Shown: one piece after another, positions 26,246 to 34,700 of the stretch
Layout of the letters: every line of letters begins with the position of its first letter
Position numbering within the stretch: the first letter of the stretch is position 1
Assembly: GCA_934122395.1 (NCBI GenBank)
Contig: CAKOWQ010000001.1
Span: forward strand, 124,001-188,000
Direction of reading: 5' to 3'
DNA: 64,000 bases
From: an uncultured Bacilli bacterium
Lineage (GTDB): Bacteria; Bacillota_I; Bacilli_A; RF39; UBA660
Notes under the pieces: model-generated
Seen by the model: the letters and a program-made list of their open reading frames with translations, nothing else
Database searches by the model: none
What the model was told of the DNA's origin: nothing
Translations under genes and position numbers: made by a program

Positions 26246-27331
26246 ATGAATGATAGACAAACAGTATTAGAAATTAATATAGAAAATTTTAAACACAATA
26301 TAAAAGAAGTAAAGAAGTTAGTTGGTTCGAAAGAAATAATGTATGTAATGAAAGCAAATGCTTATGGTACTTATTTAAATAAAAATATTGATGTAATAAA
26401 AGATTTTAGAATAATTGGTGTTGCAATAGTTAAAGAAGCAATAGAATTAAGACGTCTTGGTTTTAAAGGTGAAATATTCCTATTAAATCAACCATACATA
26501 GAAGATATAGAAAATATTATTAAATATGATGTAACTGTAGGTGTTGCTGATTATTGCTTTATTAAGGAACTTTGTAAGAATAATAATAAGTTTAGAGTAC
26601 ACCTTGAAATCGAAACGGGAATGGGTAGAACGGGCATTAATATTAATGAGTTAGATAAAGTACTAGATTTATTAAAAGAATCATCAAATATTACTGTTGA
26701 AGGAATATATACTCATTTAGCAGTAGCTGATAGTGATTTATCTTTTACTTTGCAACAAATGGATATATTTAAGAATGCTGTATCAAAAATTAAGCTAGTT
26801 TTTCCTAATATAAAATATATTCATGCTGAAGCATCTAATGGAATTCAAAACATAAACGATAGTTTTTGTAATCTAGTACGTCCAGGGATGATTTTGTATG
26901 GTTATAATACAACTAATAGACCTAAATATAAACTCGATTTAAAGCCAGTAGCTGTTTTAAAAAGTAAGATTTCTTTTGTTAAAGAAGTACCTATTAATAC
27001 AAGTATTAGTTATGGTAGAACTTTTATAACTAAAAGAGAAAGTAAAATTGCTACAGTTGGTATTGGATATGCCGATGGTATTAGAAGAATTTTATCAAAT
27101 AATGGTAGAGTTGTTGTTAATAATAAAGTTGCTAATATAGTAGGTACAATATGTATGGATTCATTTATGATAGATGTAACTGATGTTGATAATGTTAAAT
27201 GTGGTGATGAAGTATATATATGGGATAATAATTTAATTACACTAGATGAAATAGCTTCAAATTCTAATACTATTAATTATGAAATTTTATCTACTATTTC
27301 TAATAGAGTACCAAGAAAATTTATTGACTAA
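26246..27331 (+). CDS. alr: Alanine racemase
   Basis: 361 residues, fold-type III PLP enzyme converting L- to D-alanine for peptidoglycan. The PLP Lys is K36 in VMKANAYG; the opposing catalytic Tyr is Y256 in SYGRTF; ETGMGRTGI, RPGMILYGY and GTICMDSFMIDVT are further family signatures. TAGGAGAAA precedes the start. Its presence argues for a walled organism. It ends a rightward set of genes; an independent promoter follows. Confidence 0.96.
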   Translation: MNDRQTVLEINIENFKHNIKEVKKLVGSKEIMYVMKANAYGTYLNKNIDVIKDFRIIGVAIVKEAIELRRLGFKGEIFLLNQPYIEDIENIIKYDVTVGVADYCFIKELCKNNNKFRVHLEIETGMGRTGININELDKVLDLLKESSNITVEGIYTHLAVADSDLSFTLQQMDIFKNAVSKIKLVFPNIKYIHAEASNGIQNINDSFCNLVRPGMILYGYNTTNRPKYKLDLKPVAVLKSKISFVKEVPINTSISYGRTFITKRESKIATVGIGYADGIRRILSNNGRVVVNNKVANIVGTICMDSFMIDVTDVDNVKCGDEVYIWDNNLITLDEIASNSNTINYEILSTISNRVPRKFID

Positions 27332-27389
27332 TATTTAATTTTACCATAGTTTTACATTAATTAAATGACTAATTATTGTAAGTTTACAC

Positions 27390-27417
27390 TTGACAATGTC
27401 AACAACTATGATAAAAT
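27390..27417 (+). promoter_or_regulatory. Promoter with palindromic operator candidate
   Basis: A perfect -35 TTGACA (27390-27395) is 16 bases from TAAAAT (27412-27417). The -35 is half of a 13-base palindrome, TTGACA-A-TGTCAA (27390-27402), which would suit a dimeric helix-turn-helix regulator, perhaps the downstream product itself. Confidence 0.6.
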
Positions 27418-27438
27418 TATTATTGGAGGGTAGGTAAT

Positions 27439-28206
27439 ATGGATAAGTTAAATAACTTACTAAATGAATTAGGGGTTTCAAAGGTTAGATTAGCTAAATA
27501 TTTAGGAGTATCTAGACAAATGTTATATAATTATTTAGCATTAAATTCATTAAGCGATTGGCCAAAGGAAAAGGCAACTAAATTAATGAGTTTATTAAAT
27601 ATTAAAGATGAAGATGAATTAAAATCTATTACGGTAGATGGCAATTATATAATTGATGTTGAAGGAAGATTAAATGAAGGTGTTAAGGATTCTTCAGAAC
27701 GTGAAGTATTAGCTGATTTAAAAGGATTTAATAAGAAAGAACAAGAATTATTAACTGATATAATTAATTTATTAAAAGAAAAATTACAAGAAGATACAAC
27801 AAGAGATACATATAATGCTTATGTTTATTTATATCATTATTTACAATCTATGGAGACTTCTAAAGAATTAAAATATATACTTGCTTATATGTCAAAATCA
27901 ATGGGATTTACTGATCCAATGGAATTTGTATTTAATCCTGATCAACAATTTATTTTTGAGAGTATATTGTTCTCTGGATTAACATTATATAATAATGGTA
28001 GTGCTTCTAAAGTTAAACTAGCAGAATCTCATAAGAGATTTGTTCAAGATATTGAACATAAAAATGAAGAAAAGTTAAGTAGAACTCAAGAATTAAATAC
28101 AGCAAAGGTACAAGCTTTAAGAGAACTTGGCTATACTGAAATAAATGAAGAAAATGCTAAAGAAGTATTAGAAAAAATTGCAGAAATTCAATCTAGAAAA
28201 GTATAG
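27439..28206 (+). CDS. Helix-turn-helix DNA-binding protein with helical C-terminal domain
   Basis: 255 residues, cytoplasmic. Residues 10-35 form an XRE-like helix-turn-helix (SKVRLAKYLGVSRQMLYNYL), followed by a region of about 180 residues that is mainly helical and charged, without a recognisable catalytic motif. The C-terminus (EEKLSRTQELNTAKVQAL) looks coiled. GGAGGGTAGG precedes the start. The palindrome over its own -35 suggests autoregulation. I do not recognise a named family. Confidence 0.6.
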   Translation: MDKLNNLLNELGVSKVRLAKYLGVSRQMLYNYLALNSLSDWPKEKATKLMSLLNIKDEDELKSITVDGNYIIDVEGRLNEGVKDSSEREVLADLKGFNKKEQELLTDIINLLKEKLQEDTTRDTYNAYVYLYHYLQSMETSKELKYILAYMSKSMGFTDPMEFVFNPDQQFIFESILFSGLTLYNNGSASKVKLAESHKRFVQDIEHKNEEKLSRTQELNTAKVQALRELGYTEINEENAKEVLEKIAEIQSRKV

Positions 28207-28209
28207 TTG

Positions 28210-28237
28210 TTGCAAATTATATTTTTTATGATAAAAT
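28210..28237 (+). promoter_or_regulatory. Candidate promoter of the 28.3-kb membrane protein gene
   Basis: TTGCAA (28210-28215), 16-base spacer, TAAAAT (28232-28237); about 60 bases of leader precede the start codon. Confidence 0.5.
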
Positions 28238-28300
28238 AAGGTTAATTTAAGTTATGTTCAATTAGAATATAGCTTTTTTTTGTGAAACGGAGTGATTAAA

Positions 28301-29101
28301 TTGAAAGTAGCTGAAGAGATAAAAATTTGGATTAAACTATTAAAAGAGAATATTGGGTGGATAACTGCTACGGTTGCTGCTTTTGTTGCCGTTAGTGCTT
28401 TCCTATTAAATATTTGTAGTTATATCAAATACAGTTCTTTATCTTCGTATTACGGAACGAGCATAGAATTTTTTACTTACGATTACTGGTATTATGTTTA
28501 TACAATTGTTTTGCTAACTTTGATTATCTTGGCAGTGTTAGCTTGGTTTTTTTCTTTCAATGATTTATTTGGATCACTTTTTTTGAAGAAAAGTAAAAAG
28601 TATATAATAAGTAATGCTGTAATTATTATATCTTCTTATGTAATGTTATTTTTAATTTTAAAATTAATATTTGGAATAATTCAATCTCTAATTTTAACAA
28701 CATTAATTCAATTGTTTTCTTATGCCATAGTAAATTTTATATACAAAAAATTTTCTGATATTGATAAAACTAGTAATGATGCTGATTATAATCCATATAT
28801 AGAAGCCAAACATTATTTTAAAAAAATACCATTTTACTTTATAATGATAATCATTTTAACTGTAGTGATTAACATGTCGGAATATGTTGCTGAGAAAGAA
28901 TATAAAATAGTCAATACTGAGAATGATAGTTGTCAAGCTATAGTTTATACTACTAAGGACTATTATTTAACGTTGGATTGTGAAATTGAAGATAAGAAGT
29001 TAACTTTATATAAAGGAACTGAAACTAAAATAGCTACAGATAATGTTAAAACAAAACAAATAACGTTTGATAATGTACACATTAAATTAAATAACGATTA
29101 A
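28301..29101 (+). CDS. Four-helix membrane protein of unknown function
   Basis: About 266 residues. Hydrophobic segments lie near 20-42, 65-87, 105-125/130-150 and 185-203; the last 60 residues form an extracytoplasmic beta-rich tail (KLTLYKGTETKIATDNV). TTG at 28301 is preferred as start because CGGAGTG precedes it; a GTG three codons upstream overlaps that site. I do not recognise the family. It follows the helix-turn-helix gene but has its own promoter. It is the last rightward gene before the dif region. Confidence 0.5.
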   Translation: MKVAEEIKIWIKLLKENIGWITATVAAFVAVSAFLLNICSYIKYSSLSSYYGTSIEFFTYDYWYYVYTIVLLTLIILAVLAWFFSFNDLFGSLFLKKSKKYIISNAVIIISSYVMLFLILKLIFGIIQSLILTTLIQLFSYAIVNFIYKKFSDIDKTSNDADYNPYIEAKHYFKKIPFYFIMIIILTVVINMSEYVAEKEYKIVNTENDSCQAIVYTTKDYYLTLDCEIEDKKLTLYKGTETKIATDNVKTKQITFDNVHIKLNND

Positions 29102-29140
29102 AAAAGAGAAGGGGAACTAATATTAAACCTTTCTCTTTTT
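29101..29140 (+). terminator. Intrinsic terminator before the dif region
   Basis: AAAAAGAGAAGG (29101-29112) pairs with CCTTTCTCTTTTT (29128-29140) with one bulged T, followed by Ts. Confidence 0.7.
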
Positions 29141-29369
29141 TAGTTTTCTAAGTGTACTACGAATTAAATGTATATTATTGATTAGTAAACAATAAGTTAA
29201 TTATTTATTTAGTTAGAATAATAAGTGATATGTTTTATTAGATAAAGTTACATCAAACTTGATATTATAAAACGCAAAATACATTAATTTAATAAGAATT
29301 AAAATAATCAAATTTTATTATTAATAAATGAAAGTATTATTAATTATTGAATTTTTATTTGTTTTTATA

Positions 29370-29397
29370 ACTTCCGATAATTTATATTATGTTGACT
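29370..29397 (+). other. dif: dif chromosome-dimer resolution site
   Basis: 28 bases: left arm ACTTCCGATAA (29370-29380), centre TTTATA (29381-29386), right arm TTATGTTGACT (29387-29397). Against the Bacillus subtilis dif sequence as I recall it, 23 of 28 bases match, with ACTTCC, TATATTATGT and the final ACT kept. It is in gene-free DNA at the strand switch, with an Xer recombinase gene 1.8 kb away. XerC- and XerD-type proteins would bind the left and right arms. Confidence 0.85.
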
Positions 29398-29719
29398 TCT
29401 TATAATATTGCTTTTAAGTGACTAGTTTTATATTACTTACTACTATGCTTATTTATATATGTATTCTTACTCTTATTTAAGAAATATATAATATTATTAT
29501 TTATTATTAATACTATTATATAATATATTTATTGTAATTAAAATCTGTTTTTATAAATTATTTATTTAAATGCAATTTAATTAATTTATATATTATATAT
29601 TATTTGATATTTCATTGTTTAGACTCAATTATTATTTATTCATAATCGTTAATGAGATGGATAATTACCTTACTTTTTAATTCTCATTTCGTTTTAGAAC
29701 GCATAATTTTTAAGTATGT

Positions 29720-29756
29720 TTCCCCTACTTTAAATTAATAAAATGTAATAGGGGAA
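29720..29756 (+). promoter_or_regulatory. Inverted repeat upstream of the DUF1540 gene
   Basis: TTCCCCTA (29720-29727) and TAGGGGAA (29749-29756) are perfect inverted repeats, conspicuous for their C/G runs in AT-rich DNA. It could be an operator or an RNA hairpin in the leader. Confidence 0.45.
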
Positions 29757-29798
29757 TAATTAATAAAAAAATGGGAAAAGTAATAGTGGAGGTAAATT

Positions 29799-29984
29799 AT
29801 GAAAAAGAATCAAAAAATTAACTGTAATGTTGAATCATGTGAATACAATGATTGTAATTGTCATGAATGTAATTTAAAAGAAATAGAAATTTCATGTGAT
29901 TGTGGTTGTAATAATGATGACGTTAAACATCAAAGTGAAACAATATGTTCAAATTTTAAAGCAAATAAAAAGCAAGATAATTAA
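29799..29984 (+). CDS. DUF1540 Cys-rich small protein
   Basis: 61 residues, with ten Cys and one His in the first 50. The order C-x-V-x-x-C-x-Y, C-x-C-x-x-C, CDCGC and a final C matches DUF1540, a short Firmicutes domain thought to bind metal in the manner of a metallothionein. No signal peptide or membrane segment. GGAGG precedes the ATG. It is a lone + gene in the start of the leftward region, with a hairpin overlapping its stop and an inverted repeat in its upstream DNA. Confidence 0.8.
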   Translation: MKKNQKINCNVESCEYNDCNCHECNLKEIEISCDCGCNNDDVKHQSETICSNFKANKKQDN

Positions 29985-29998
29985 TCTTGTTTTTTTTG
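29973..29998. terminator. Bidirectional intrinsic terminator
   Basis: CAAGAT (29973-29978) pairs with ATCTTG (29984-29989), with A-run before and T-run after, between the DUF1540 gene and deoB. Confidence 0.7.
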
Positions 29999-30013
29999 TT
30001 ATACTCTCCTACT

Positions 30014-31183
30014 CTATTTTAATTGGCTTAAAAAACTAGTTCCCATGTCTGTATTTGGCACATTAAAGTTCTCAGCAATAGTAGCACCTATATCAGCTAA
30101 AGAGTTTAAAATAGGCATCTTTTTGGGTTCTTTAAAGTTTCTTCCAAAGACAATGATAGGTAAATTTTCTCTTGTATGATAATTACCAGGGAATGTTGGA
30201 TCATTACCATGATCAGCTGTAATTATTAATAAGTCATCATTATTTAACTTATTTAATATCATAGGTATTTCTACATCTAATTCTTCAATTGATTTTGCAT
30301 ACCCTACTACATCACGTTTATGTCCATACATAGTATCAAATTCACTTAAATTAGTAATACATACTCCATTAAAGTTTTTAGCCATTATATCAGTCATTTT
30401 ATTAATTGTATCTATATTAGTAGTAGATGATTTAATGATTTTAGTAATACCTTCACCATCTACAATGTCATTTAATTTACCAATAGATATAACACTGTAA
30501 TCATTATCTTTTAAATTATTTAAAACACTCTTTTTTTGTGGCTTTAAAGTGTAATCTTTACGGTCGTTAGTAAATCTATATTTACCATTTTTCCCTACGA
30601 ATGGTCTTGCTATTACTCTAGCAACTCGCCATTCTTCCTTTTCGGTTATCTTTCTTATTTTCTCACAATAAGAGTATAATTTACTTACTGGTATTATATC
30701 TTCGTGTGCAGCTATTTCAAGGGTTGAATCTCCAGAAGTATAAAGTATTAAAGAGCCATAGTTTAAATGTCTATCTCCTAATTCTGCTAGTATATTTTCA
30801 CCACTAGTAACTTTATTACCAATTAAACGTTTTCCTATAGTTTTTTCTATTGCATCAATTAACTCGATAGGAAAAGCTTTTTCTGAAAAAGTTTTAAAAG
30901 GCATTTTGTTATCTAGTCCTATTATTTCATAATGACCTGAAATACTATCTTTACCATGATTTGTAGGTCTTGCAATTGTATAGTATGCATCTACATTCGG
31001 ATTATCATCCATATTAATAGTATTTAAAAATCCTAGTTTTTTTAAATTTGGAATAAATAGATCATAATTATCCATAATATGTTTTAAGGTATTTGCACCA
31101 TTATCATTATACTCATTTGCATCAGGTGCTTCTCCGACACCTAATGAATCTAGTATTAATACAAATATTCTTTTAAAAGTCAT
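30014..31183 (-). CDS. deoB: Phosphopentomutase DeoB
   Basis: 389 residues, alkaline-phosphatase superfamily. It interconverts (deoxy)ribose-1-phosphate and -5-phosphate in nucleoside salvage. Metal-binding segments are visible: LDSLGVGEAPDA at the N-terminus, TSGDSTLEIAAHED, and TADHGNDPT plus a following H-T-R (GNYHTREN). The length is typical. AAGGAG precedes the start, 13 bases after the recombinase gene. In Bacillus the gene (drm) also directly follows xerD (ripX). Confidence 0.96.
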   Translation of the reverse strand: MTFKRIFVLILDSLGVGEAPDANEYNDNGANTLKHIMDNYDLFIPNLKKLGFLNTINMDDNPNVDAYYTIARPTNHGKDSISGHYEIIGLDNKMPFKTFSEKAFPIELIDAIEKTIGKRLIGNKVTSGENILAELGDRHLNYGSLILYTSGDSTLEIAAHEDIIPVSKLYSYCEKIRKITEKEEWRVARVIARPFVGKNGKYRFTNDRKDYTLKPQKKSVLNNLKDNDYSVISIGKLNDIVDGEGITKIIKSSTTNIDTINKMTDIMAKNFNGVCITNLSEFDTMYGHKRDVVGYAKSIEELDVEIPMILNKLNNDDLLIITADHGNDPTFPGNYHTRENLPIIVFGRNFKEPKKMPILNSLADIGATIAENFNVPNTDMGTSFLSQLK

Positions 31184-31195
31184 AATAACCGCTCC

Positions 31196-32242
31196 TTACT
31201 TTTTGCTTCTAGGATGATATGATTCATAATCTTGTCTTACTTTTTGATTTGATATATGAGTATATATTCTAGTTGTACTTATATCGGAATGTCCTAAGAG
31301 TTCTTGTACAACTCTTAAGTCTGAACCGCTTTCAATCATATGAGTTGCAAAACTATGTCTTAAAGTATGTGGGGATACATCTATATGTATATCACATACT
31401 TTTAATCTATGTTTTAACATCTTAAAAAAGCCACTTCTACTAAGCTGTAATCCATGATTATTCAAAAATATATGATCATCTTTTTTCATTATATAAAGTT
31501 CAGGTCGCATTTCTAAGTAGTTCTTCATTGAATCAATGACATATTCACCGATTGGAATCATTCTTTCTTTTGAACCTTTTCCCATACAACGAACTATACA
31601 ATTTTCGAGATCTATATCATTCATAGTTAGATTTAACAGCTCACTAATTCTTAATCCTGTTGCATATAATAATTCTAACATAGCTTTATCACGATAGTCA
31701 AATATAGTTACTGTATCAATATCTAGTAGCCTATTTACTTCTTCAACAGTTAAAACTTTAGGTAATGTTTTAGGAAGTTTAAGTCGGTTGATTGTTAAAG
31801 CTACATTAGAAGAAGTTAGGCCTTCTTGATATAAGTATGTATGAAAATTTTTAATAGATGTTAATTTTCTAGTGATACTTTTTACTTCTAGTTTCTCATC
31901 AACTGATAAATATTCAAGGTAATCTTTTATATTTGATTTTTGAATACTATTTGTTTTATAAATATTATTAGAATGTAAATATCTAGCATATTTTTCTAAA
32001 TCGTTTTTATAAGAATTATATGTATTTTTAGATAGCCTTCTTTCAAATATTATATAATTTAAATATTCATCAATTTTATATTCTATATCACTATATTCAC
32101 TAATACTATCTATGTCATGAGTATTAATAATATTATCCCCTACTCTAATGTAATCACCTGTTTGTTCAATTACTAACCCCTCATAGCTTTTACTGCTTTT
32201 AACGATTAATCTTACCTTTTTATCTATATAGTTAGTACTCAT
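31196..32242 (-). CDS. xerD: XerD-like tyrosine recombinase with extra N-terminal beta-barrel-like domain
   Basis: 348 residues. Residues 53-348 are a full XerC/D: the N-terminal SAM-like core-binding domain, then catalytic R198 (GLRISELL), a Lys in CMGKGSKER, H292 and R295 (HTLRHSFATH), H318 (LLGHSDI) and nucleophile Y327 (TRIYTH). It resolves chromosome dimers at dif. Residues 1-52 are an addition: a strand-rich stretch (KVRLIVKSSKSYEGLVIEQT, YIRVGDNIINTHDIDSI) that looks like an Sm/KOW-type small barrel. GGTGA before the ATG at 32242 supports this long start. Synteny with deoB supports XerD identity. Confidence 0.88.
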   Translation of the reverse strand: MSTNYIDKKVRLIVKSSKSYEGLVIEQTGDYIRVGDNIINTHDIDSISEYSDIEYKIDEYLNYIIFERRLSKNTYNSYKNDLEKYARYLHSNNIYKTNSIQKSNIKDYLEYLSVDEKLEVKSITRKLTSIKNFHTYLYQEGLTSSNVALTINRLKLPKTLPKVLTVEEVNRLLDIDTVTIFDYRDKAMLELLYATGLRISELLNLTMNDIDLENCIVRCMGKGSKERMIPIGEYVIDSMKNYLEMRPELYIMKKDDHIFLNNHGLQLSRSGFFKMLKHRLKVCDIHIDVSPHTLRHSFATHMIESGSDLRVVQELLGHSDISTTRIYTHISNQKVRQDYESYHPRSKK

Positions 32243-32306
32243 TTTATCACCATCTTATATAAACATTATATCACATACTTTTAATTTAATAATTATTATA
32301 TTTATT

Positions 32307-32335
32307 GCAAACATATTTTCGATATGTTAAAATAA
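32307..32335 (+). promoter_or_regulatory. rarA promoter with palindrome in the spacer
   Basis: TTGCAA (32307-32312), a 17-base spacer, TAAAAT (32330-32335). An inverted repeat AACATAT-TTTCG-ATATGTT (32312-32330) fills the spacer, so a repressor bound there would block RNA polymerase. Confidence 0.6.
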
Positions 32336-32358
32336 TTAGTGTAAAAAGTGGTGATATT

Positions 32359-33582
32359 ATGGAAAAACCTTTAGCATTAAAATTAGCTCCTAATAATTTA
32401 GATGAAGTTATTGGGCAGACACATTTAATTGGTAAAGATAAAGTATTAACTAATTTAGCAAATAATAAAAAGATATTTTCCATGATTTTATATGGTCGTC
32501 CTGGAATAGGAAAAACATCTATTGCTAATGCCCTAGTTAAACAATTAGGAGTAAAATACCGTTTTTTAAATGCTACTATTAATAATAAACATGACTTTGA
32601 TATAGTTGTAGAAGAAGCAAAGATGTATGATGGAATGGTTTTAATAATGGATGAAATACACCGTTTAAATAAAGATAAGCAAGACTTATTATTACCCCAA
32701 TTAGAAAGCGGACTAATTACTTTAATCGGACTTACTACTAGTAATCCATTTCATGCGATTAATCCTGCTATTAGAAGTAGATGCCAATTATTCGAACTTC
32801 TTCCTTTAACTGATGAAGATATAGTAAAAGGATTGCAAAGAGCTGTTAAAAGCGAATATTTAAGTGGTATAGAAATAGATGATGAAAGTATTGATTATAT
32901 TGCTAAAGTATCCAATACTGACTTAAGATATGCATACAATTTGTTAGAAGTTGCGTACTACTCTACTAGTGATAAGAAAGTTAATCTTGACGTACTTAAA
33001 AAAATTAATAATAAACCAGTTTTCTTCCACGATAAAAATGAAGATGGTCATTATGATGTATTAAGTGCTTTTCAAAAGTCTATTCGTGGTAGTGATGTTG
33101 ATGCTGCACTACATTATTTAGCTAGATTAATTGAAGCTGGTGACCTTGATAGTATCTATAGAAGAATGAGTGTTATTTGTTATGAAGACATTGGACTAGC
33201 TAATCCTTCGATGGGTCCTAAAGTTATGGCAGCTATTCATGCTAGTGAACTAGTAGGTCTTCCGGAAGCCAGAATACCTCTTGCTGAAGTAGTTGTAGAA
33301 CTCGCTTTGTCTCCTAAATCCAACTCTAGTCATTTAGCGCTAGATAAGGCTATAGAAGACGTTAAAACAGGTAGATGTGGCAACGTACCAAATCATATTA
33401 AAACATCATCACCTGACTATAAATATCCTCATGATTATCCTAATCATTATGTAGTACAACAATATTTGCCAGATAATTTAAAAAACAAAAAGTACTATAT
33501 TCCGTGTGATAACTCTAAAAATGAGAAAGTATTAAAACAAATAAAAGAAAATTTAGATAAATTAAAAGAAAAGAACCTTTAA
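32359..33582 (+). CDS. rarA: Replication-associated recombination protein RarA (MgsA)
   Basis: About 407 residues, a clamp-loader-like AAA+ ATPase acting at stalled forks and gaps. It opens EKPLALKLAPNNLDEVIGQ, has Walker A GRPGIGKTS, Walker B IMDEIHRLNK, and a C-terminal tetramerisation domain (SALHYLA-type helix and YPHDYPNHYV). ATG at 32359, preceded by GTGGTGA, is preferred to an upstream ATG at 32305 that falls within the promoter. It is one of few rightward genes right of dif. Confidence 0.93.
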   Translation: MEKPLALKLAPNNLDEVIGQTHLIGKDKVLTNLANNKKIFSMILYGRPGIGKTSIANALVKQLGVKYRFLNATINNKHDFDIVVEEAKMYDGMVLIMDEIHRLNKDKQDLLLPQLESGLITLIGLTTSNPFHAINPAIRSRCQLFELLPLTDEDIVKGLQRAVKSEYLSGIEIDDESIDYIAKVSNTDLRYAYNLLEVAYYSTSDKKVNLDVLKKINNKPVFFHDKNEDGHYDVLSAFQKSIRGSDVDAALHYLARLIEAGDLDSIYRRMSVICYEDIGLANPSMGPKVMAAIHASELVGLPEARIPLAEVVVELALSPKSNSSHLALDKAIEDVKTGRCGNVPNHIKTSSPDYKYPHDYPNHYVVQQYLPDNLKNKKYYIPCDNSKNEKVLKQIKENLDKLKEKNL

Positions 33583-33597
33583 TAGGTTCTATTTTTT
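33572..33597. terminator. Intrinsic terminator between rarA and dnaJ
   Basis: AGAACC (33572-33577) pairs with GGTTCT (33585-33590), followed by ATTTTTTT; A-run upstream also suits the minus strand. Confidence 0.7.
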
Positions 33598-34692
33598 TAC
33601 ATATTCATTGAATGATTTAATTTCACTGTCTTCTAAATCAGTATCATTTAATTCTTCTAGTAATTCTTTTTGAATCTTAGATAATTTTTTAGGAGATTTT
33701 ACTTTAATAATAATATACATATCTCCTTTTCGGAAACTGTTAGCATTATCTACTCCTTTACCTTTAATTCTTTGTTTATCACCAGTATTAGATCCTGCTG
33801 GAATAGTCAATTTTACATTTCCATAAAGGGTTGGAATTTCTTTTTTGCAACCTAGTACAGCTTCCGTTATAGTTATTGGAACTTCCAAATAAATATCATC
33901 GTCTTCTCTAGTAAAATATTTATGTTTATCTACTACAAATTCAAGATATAAGTCACCATTAGGCCCACCGTTTGCTCCAACTTCCCCTTTACCGCTCATT
34001 CTTAATCTATATCCGTTATCAACACCTTTTGGAATAGTTACAGATAGATTCTTATTTTGTCTTATTGTACCTTTACCACGGCAAGTACTACATTTTTCTT
34101 TATAACTCTTACCAAGTCCTCCACATTTAGGACAAGTTGTTTTAGTCATAAACGTTCCAAACAATGTTCTTTGTTCTGTAGTTACTGTACCACTTCCATG
34201 ACATTTATCACAAGTTGATTCATTAAATCCTCCGTGACCATCACAATCTGGACAAGTAGAATCTACATCTATATTAATTGTTTTTTCACATCCGAATACT
34301 GCTTCTTCAAAAGTTAATCTAATACGCATTAATTTATCACTACCACGACTTGCTCTGGTAGTTGAACGTGATTGGCCAAATCCAAAACTGTTTCCAAAAA
34401 TACTGTCAAATATATCACTAAAATCAAATCCAGATGCATCAAATCCGCCATATCCACCAGCACCAGTTCCATCAAATGCAGCATGACCAAATTGATCATA
34501 TTGTTTTCTACGTTCTTCATCAGATAATACAGCATATGCTTCTTGTATTTCTTTAAACTTTGCTTCAGCATCTGGTGCTTTATTAACATCTGGGTGATAT
34601 TGCTTTGCTAGTTTCCTAAAAGCACTTTTTATTTCCGCCTCACTAGCACTTTTATCTATACCTAATACTTCATAGTAATCTCTTTTGTTCAT
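33589..34692 (-). CDS. dnaJ: Chaperone protein DnaJ
   Basis: 367 residues, a type I Hsp40 that stimulates DnaK ATPase and delivers substrate. J domain 1-70 with HPD (YHPDVN), a Gly/Phe-rich linker (GGYGGFDASGFDFSDIF), the zinc domain with four CxxCxGxG repeats (CPDCDGHG, CDKCHGSG, CPKCGGLG, CSTCRGKG), then two C-terminal beta domains. Last gene of the hrcA operon; pepF separates it from dnaK. Confidence 0.97.
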   Translation of the reverse strand: MNKRDYYEVLGIDKSASEAEIKSAFRKLAKQYHPDVNKAPDAEAKFKEIQEAYAVLSDEERRKQYDQFGHAAFDGTGAGGYGGFDASGFDFSDIFDSIFGNSFGFGQSRSTTRASRGSDKLMRIRLTFEEAVFGCEKTINIDVDSTCPDCDGHGGFNESTCDKCHGSGTVTTEQRTLFGTFMTKTTCPKCGGLGKSYKEKCSTCRGKGTIRQNKNLSVTIPKGVDNGYRLRMSGKGEVGANGGPNGDLYLEFVVDKHKYFTREDDDIYLEVPITITEAVLGCKKEIPTLYGNVKLTIPAGSNTGDKQRIKGKGVDNANSFRKGDMYIIIKVKSPKKLSKIQKELLEELNDTDLEDSEIKSFNEYVKK

Positions 34693-34700
34693 TTTAACAC

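Larger units (their letters stand above)
29141..29798. other. Gene-free, very AT-rich interval at the gene-orientation switch
   Basis: About 650 bases without a credible ORF, mostly A and T. It contains the dif-like site (29370-29397), an inverted repeat AATGAGA / TCTCATT (29651-29657 and 29682-29688), and the hairpin before the DUF1540 gene. Most genes to the left are on + and most to the right on -. Confidence 0.7.

Noticed and set aside
29106..29113. GAGAAGGG, the SpoIIIE/FtsK recognition sequence of Bacillus, reading towards dif
   Set aside because: Only one copy was noticed, and its bases form a terminator stem; chance cannot be excluded without genome-wide counts.
32312..32330. LexA (SOS) box upstream of rarA
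   Set aside because: The inverted repeat lacks the GAAC-N4-GTTC spacing of Firmicutes LexA boxes.
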